Source of the DNA: Candidatus Hinthialibacter antarcticus
Lineage (GTDB): Bacteria; Hinthialibacterota; Hinthialibacteria; Hinthialibacterales; Hinthialibacteraceae
Assembly: GCA_030765645.1 (NCBI GenBank)
Contig: JAVCCE010000023.1
Span: forward strand, 1 to 64,000
Direction: 5' to 3'
Length of the DNA stretch: 64,000 bases
The notes beneath the pieces were generated by a model that worked only from the letters and a program-made list of their open reading frames with translations, did no database searches and was not told the origin of the DNA. This document shows positions 59,968-64,000 of this stretch, piece by piece (the stretch's first letter is position 1; every line of letters starts with the position of its first letter). The position numbers and the translations under genes were made by a program.

Positions 59968-61389
59968 ATGATTATGCAGAAGCATCTCATCGCAGCCGTG
60001 GTTTTACTTTCGCTCACATCGTGCGCGGTACATCAAGTTCATGAAGACGTCCCAGTTTCTTTTATTGTCCCTGATGAATTTCGCGCTGAGGGCGAAGCCG
60101 CCGCGCCCGACCGCTGGTGGGAATCGTTTGATGACTCCGCCTTGCAGAATTTGATCGACGAAGGCCTATCGAAAAACTTGACTCTGAGGCAAGCCTGGGC
60201 GCGGTTGGCGCAAGCGCGCGCCATCTGGACGCAGGCGTCAACGGAGCTGTTCCCCCAGGCGACGCTTGACCTGGGCGCCACCCGTTTTCGCAATGAGGTT
60301 GGCAACGCAGCCAACGTCAGCGGCAATTACTCGGCCTCGATCATTACTTCGTATGAAGTGGATTTATGGAAGCGCATTGATTCGCAGCAACGGGCCGCCG
60401 AACTCGACATCCAGGCCAGCCGGTCGGACATCGAAGCCACGGCGCTGTCGCTTAGCGCCAGCATTGCTTCGGTGTGGTATTCCATCATCGAACAACAAGC
60501 GAAACTCACACTGCTTAATGAGCAGATTGAAGTCAGCAAGACGTTTCTTGAACTGATCGAATTGCGTTTCAGCCAGGGCCGCACCAGCGCGGTTGAAGTG
60601 TACCAGCAACGCGCTCAACTCGCCGCGATTGATGTTGAAGTTCCAGGCGCGGAGTCGCTGTTGCGCGTCTATGAAAACCAGTTGGCGGTGTTGTTGGGCG
60701 AACCGCCGATGCGTTTCACCGTTGACGAACCGAAAGCGTTTCCTGAATTAGATGCGCCGCCCGCAGCCGGGGCGCCCGCAGCGCTGCTATTACGGCGGCC
60801 TGACATTCGCGCCGCGCTCACGCGGGTGTATGCGGCGGATTATCGCATTGGCGCCGCCATCGCCGATCAATACCCCGCACTGCGTTTGTCGGCGCAGTCG
60901 GAATTTCGTAACAATGATCTCGCGGACTTGTTTCAAAACTGGCTGTTGAATCTCGCCAGCAATCTGACCACACCCATTCTCGACGGCGGGCGCCGCAAGG
61001 CCGAAATCGAACGCACCCGCGCGGTGAAAGACGAACGCATCGCGGCGTTTGAACAATCCATGCTGATCGCGTTTCAGGAAGTAGAAAACGCCTGGACGCA
61101 GGAAGACCGCCAGCGGGAATTGATCAAGCGGCTCCAACATGAATTAGAGCAAGACCGCAGCGCGTTTGAAGAATCACGCAACCGCTTCCGCCAGGGCATC
61201 GGCGAATATCTGTCCGTACTGACTTCGCTGCAATCCATGCAACGCGTCGAGCGCACTTTGATTTCCGCGCAACGAAATTTGATTGGTTTTCGTATTGACC
61301 TATACGCCGCATTGGGCGGCGATTGGATGTCTGAACTACAACCGCCTGACCCTGCGGCGCGGCCCGATAACGAGGAGAATGATTCATGA
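59968..61389 (+). CDS. Outer-membrane efflux channel lipoprotein (OprM/NodT family)
   Basis: A 473-residue protein starting at ATG 59968 or 59974. The lipobox is LSLTSC, so it is anchored by a lipid at Cys. The rest is a TolC-fold: WWESFDDSALQNLIDEGLSKN at the start, coiled-coil helices such as TLLNEQIEVSKTFLELIELR and SALEVY-like TSAVEVYQQRAQLAAI, and the repeated second half beginning LLLRRPDIRAALTRVYAADY. The trimeric channel spans the outer membrane and periplasm. The stop overlaps the adaptor start (ATGA). Confidence 0.93.
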   Translation: MIMQKHLIAAVVLLSLTSCAVHQVHEDVPVSFIVPDEFRAEGEAAAPDRWWESFDDSALQNLIDEGLSKNLTLRQAWARLAQARAIWTQASTELFPQATLDLGATRFRNEVGNAANVSGNYSASIITSYEVDLWKRIDSQQRAAELDIQASRSDIEATALSLSASIASVWYSIIEQQAKLTLLNEQIEVSKTFLELIELRFSQGRTSAVEVYQQRAQLAAIDVEVPGAESLLRVYENQLAVLLGEPPMRFTVDEPKAFPELDAPPAAGAPAALLLRRPDIRAALTRVYAADYRIGAAIADQYPALRLSAQSEFRNNDLADLFQNWLLNLASNLTTPILDGGRRKAEIERTRAVKDERIAAFEQSMLIAFQEVENAWTQEDRQRELIKRLQHELEQDRSAFEESRNRFRQGIGEYLSVLTSLQSMQRVERTLISAQRNLIGFRIDLYAALGGDWMSELQPPDPAARPDNEENDS

Positions 61390-62645
61390 TTCGGATTATA
61401 CGGACCTTCATTCATATCTTAACTCCACTGGTGGTGATCGCGGTCGGCGCTGCGGTTGCTTATTGGTTAATTACCCATCGGCCTCACGCTCAAAAAACAC
61501 TGGTTGAACCACCGCCCACGTTAGTAGACGTTTTCACCGCCCATCCCTCGGATGAAACAGTCGTCATCGAAGTTTCGGGAACCGTCATCCCCGCGCAAGA
61601 AGTTGACCTTCGTCCGCAGGTTACCGGAAAGATCATCGAACAAAGCAGCGAGTTGATGCCGGGGGGGCGCTTCCGTAAAGACGACGTAATGTTGCGCATC
61701 GAACCAGAGGATTATGAGTACATCATCGAGCAACAAAAAGCGCGGGTCGAACTAGCGCAGTTAAACCTGCTCGAAGAACAAGGCCGTCAAACCATCGCAG
61801 AGCGCGAATGGAAACTACTCGGCAATGACGTTCCGCAAGACGACGTTGGCCGCGACCTGGCGTTGCGCAAGCCGCACATCAAAAACGCCAAAGCGGCGCT
61901 GTTGTCGGCGCAGAGCAGCCTGAACGACGCCAAACTGCAACTGAAGCGAACGGTGATCCGGGCGCCGTTTAATGCGTTTGTGAAAAATGAATTCGTCGAC
62001 ATCGGGCAATTGGCAAATTCACAAACCCGAATCGCAACCCTCATCGGCACCGATGAAGTCTGGGTCGAGGCGTCGGTCCCGGTCACCTATTTGCCTTGGA
62101 TCAAACTGCCGGAACGGGACGGCAGCGGTTCAACCGTCACCGTCGTTCATGACGCGGGCGCCCTGCGCGCCAGTTGGCAAGGGCGCGTGATTCGCCTCAT
62201 GGGCGCACTGTCTGAAGTTGGTCGTACCGCGAAAGTATTAATCTCCGTGAATGATCCGCTCAACTTAGCGCCGGACGCCGACAACGAAAAAATGCCGCTG
62301 CTTGTTGATACCTACGTGCAAATACAAATTGAAGGCAAACAAACGCAGAATGTATTCGCGCTTCCAGAAATTGCCATTCGCCAAGACGACCAGGGCGGTG
62401 ACAGCGTATGGGTGATGGACGCCAACAATCGTCTTTCGATTCGCAAAATCCACATTCTGCTGAAACAAGAAAAATACAACCTTGTCCGCGAAGGGCTGCA
62501 AGACGGCGACCGCATTATCATCAGCCGTTTAGGGACGCCGTTGCCGGGAATGAAACTGCGTACGCAAGAGATGAAACTGGAAGGCGACGCGCCGCCCATT
62601 GCGGACGTGAACCAAGACGTTGACGCGCAGGAGGCAGGCCAATGA
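61386..62645 (+). CDS. RND periplasmic adaptor (membrane fusion protein)
   Basis: A 419-residue protein whose ATG 61386 overlaps the channel gene's stop. An N-terminal anchor helix (FIHILTPLVVIAVGAAVAYW) is followed by the lipoyl half-motif GTVIPAQEVDLRPQVTGKII, a helical hairpin (YIIEQQKARVELAQLNLLEE) and the second lipoyl half LKRTVIRAPFNAFVKNEFVD. The beta-barrel and membrane-proximal domains come next (IATLIGTDEVWVEASVPVTY, VFALPEIAIRQDDQGGDSVW). It joins the inner-membrane pump to the outer-membrane channel. Confidence 0.94.
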   Translation: MIRIIRTFIHILTPLVVIAVGAAVAYWLITHRPHAQKTLVEPPPTLVDVFTAHPSDETVVIEVSGTVIPAQEVDLRPQVTGKIIEQSSELMPGGRFRKDDVMLRIEPEDYEYIIEQQKARVELAQLNLLEEQGRQTIAEREWKLLGNDVPQDDVGRDLALRKPHIKNAKAALLSAQSSLNDAKLQLKRTVIRAPFNAFVKNEFVDIGQLANSQTRIATLIGTDEVWVEASVPVTYLPWIKLPERDGSGSTVTVVHDAGALRASWQGRVIRLMGALSEVGRTAKVLISVNDPLNLAPDADNEKMPLLVDTYVQIQIEGKQTQNVFALPEIAIRQDDQGGDSVWVMDANNRLSIRKIHILLKQEKYNLVREGLQDGDRIIISRLGTPLPGMKLRTQEMKLEGDAPPIADVNQDVDAQEAGQ

Positions 62646-64000
62646 CTTCGTCTCTCCCCAAAGGCCCCATCGCCTGGATGGCGCGTAACGCCGTCGCGTC
62701 CAATTTGCTGATGATCTGTTTGCTGGTCGGCGGCGTGTTGTTCGCGTTCAACGTCAAGCAGGAAGTCATGCCCGAGTTTCAACTGGACTTGATTTTGGTG
62801 CAGGTCGCGTATCCCGGCGCCAGCCCGTCGGAAGTAGAGAAAGGCATCATCCAAGCGCTCGAAGAAGAAGTGCGTGGGCTCGACGGCATCAAAGAAGTCA
62901 CATCGACAGCCAACGAAGGCATGGGTTCGGTCGTCATTGAATTGATGCTGGGCGTCAACAGCAACAAAGCGCTGCAAGACGTGAAAGTCGCCGTCGACAG
63001 CATCCAGTCTTTCCCGCAGGACGCCGAGCGCCCCATCGTCAGTTTGCTCACCACGCGCTCAGAAGTGATTTCGCTGGTGTTGTATGGCGACGTCGAAGAA
63101 TACGTCCTGCGCGATCTGGCGGATGACGTTCGCGAACGCTTGCTGAATTTCCCCAACATTACTCAGGTTGATTTATCGGGCGTACGTCCACGCGAAATCA
63201 GCATTGAAGTCCCGCAGGAAAAGCTGCGCGCTTATAACTTGACCTTGGATGAAATCGCCCAGCGGGTGAGGATGCACGCAGTCGAAATTCCCGCAGGCGG
63301 CGTTAAAGCGGAAGGCGGCGAGATTTTATTGCGCACCATGGAGCGGCGCGATTACGGGTCTCAGTTTAATAACGTCCCCGTCATCAGCCGTCCCGACGGA
63401 ACGCAAGTCTTACTCGGCGACATAGCGACCATCATCGACGGCTTTCGTGAAACCGATCAGGCTACGTATTTTGACGGCAAACCCGCCGTGCGGTTGGTGG
63501 TATTTCGTTTAGGCAATCAACGCCCGGTTGAAATTGCCAAAGCAGTCATGAATTTCGTCGAAGAGTTAAAAGTCGAGTTGCCGCCGGGCGTTGGCGTTGC
63601 GACCTGGATTGACGTGTCGGAACTCTTTTCTGACCGCATCAGTCTCTTGATGCGCAACGCAGGCCTCGGGCTGGCGCTGGTGTTGATCGTCCTGGGCATG
63701 TTCCTCGAAATCCGGCTGGCGTTTTGGGTCATGATGGGCATTCCCATTTCCGTGTTGGGATCATTTTTGTTGTTCCCCAATACCGGGGCGTCGATCAACA
63801 TGATTTCGCTGTTCGCGTTTATCGTCACGCTGGGAATCATCGTCGATGACGCCATTGTCGTTGGCGAAAACATCTATGAATACCGACAGCGCGGCATGGG
63901 CTATTTAGAGGCCGCCGTCCGCGGGGCCAAAGCCGTCGCGATGCCGGTGACCTTTGCGGTGTTATCTAATGTCGCGGCGTTCATGCCGCTGCTATTTGTA
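62642..64000 (+). CDS. RND efflux permease (partial, runs off the window)
   Basis: The first 453 codons of an AcrB/MexB-like transporter. ATG 62642 overlaps the adaptor's stop as ATGA. The opening is GPIAWMARNAVASNLLMICL, the first membrane helix of the AcrB/HME/HAE3-like group. The periplasmic porter domain follows with VAYPGASPSEVEKGIIQALE and NITQVDLSGVRPREISIEV. In the fourth membrane helix the proton-relay pair is intact (LGIIVDDAIVVGENIYEYRQ). The short porter loops resemble the HAE3/unclassified group rather than AcrB itself. Substrates are unknown. The frame is still open at base 64000. Confidence 0.94.
   Translation, partial: MTSSLPKGPIAWMARNAVASNLLMICLLVGGVLFAFNVKQEVMPEFQLDLILVQVAYPGASPSEVEKGIIQALEEEVRGLDGIKEVTSTANEGMGSVVIELMLGVNSNKALQDVKVAVDSIQSFPQDAERPIVSLLTTRSEVISLVLYGDVEEYVLRDLADDVRERLLNFPNITQVDLSGVRPREISIEVPQEKLRAYNLTLDEIAQRVRMHAVEIPAGGVKAEGGEILLRTMERRDYGSQFNNVPVISRPDGTQVLLGDIATIIDGFRETDQATYFDGKPAVRLVVFRLGNQRPVEIAKAVMNFVEELKVELPPGVGVATWIDVSELFSDRISLLMRNAGLGLALVLIVLGMFLEIRLAFWVMMGIPISVLGSFLLFPNTGASINMISLFAFIVTLGIIVDDAIVVGENIYEYRQRGMGYLEAAVRGAKAVAMPVTFAVLSNVAAFMPLLFV

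Overview
The window looks like a piece of chromosome from an uncultured, diderm (Gram-negative type) bacterium. The support is lipoproteins with lipoboxes, an outer-membrane efflux channel with an RND pump, a Tat-exported protein and a type IV pilin-like pseudopilin. Most genes have moderate-to-high GC. A few AT-rich genes (122-673, 36757-37429, 42464-42983) stand out as accessory. The mix of DUF2961, DUF6807 (PmoA-like), large Thr/Pro-linked secreted proteins, pseudopilins and an exported nickel SOD resembles deep-branching sugar-degrading candidate phyla or the PVC/Hydrogenedentes/Sumerlaeota type of genome. I cannot place it more exactly from sequence alone.

Layout. 1-9.9 kb: end of an unknown gene, an AT-rich hypothetical, a Tat-exported toroid-like protein, guaB and a giant secreted protein ending in a cohesin-like domain. 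10-15.3 kb: a GT-C-type membrane protein, then the translation cluster rpsB-tsf-pyrH-frr. 15.6-21.4 kb: a MotA-like membrane protein with a partner of unknown function, a sugar isomerase/epimerase followed by a DUF6807 protein, two glycosyltransferases and tRNA-His. 21.8-29.5 kb: a divergent compatible-solute locus with a GH13 phosphorylase and a GT4 on the minus strand, and an M20-like protein, glucosyl-3-phosphoglycerate synthase, a second GT4 and a HAD protein on the plus strand. This fits glucosylglycerate/mannosylglucosylglycerate turnover. 29.6-36.7 kb: DUF4097 lipoprotein, GT2, DUF1223 protein, a pterin/folate-type operon (nitroreductase, FolM-like SDR, FolB/FolX), an AI-2E-type permease and a HisN-like phosphatase. 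36.7-43.4 kb: a frameshifted NYN nuclease-like gene, Hsp20, the conserved rpmH-rnpA-yidD-yidC-jag block, and a frameshifted DUF6933 gene beside a small transposon-like repeat. 43.5-50.9 kb: Rel/SpoT, pseudopilin, deoxyhypusine-synthase-like protein, a toxin-antitoxin pair, three tandem 196-bp repeats, Fe/Mn-SOD followed by an exported Ni-SOD, and a STAS protein. 50.9-64 kb: queE-queC-DUF2961, miaB, two unknown proteins, purN, and divergently a MarR-controlled tripartite RND efflux operon that runs off the end.

The most unusual material is intergenic. Repeat family A is about 80 bp and palindromic. It occurs in five full copies and one half copy. Two copies sit inside ~225-230 bp elements with terminal inverted repeats, and one of these has a perfect 8-bp target duplication, so it behaves like a MITE. 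Repeat family B lies immediately upstream of two GT2 genes in the same orientation relative to the gene, with a partial copy upstream of the DUF4097 lipoprotein gene. No transposase, CRISPR array or prophage was found. No rRNA was seen, and the only RNA gene recognised is tRNA-His.
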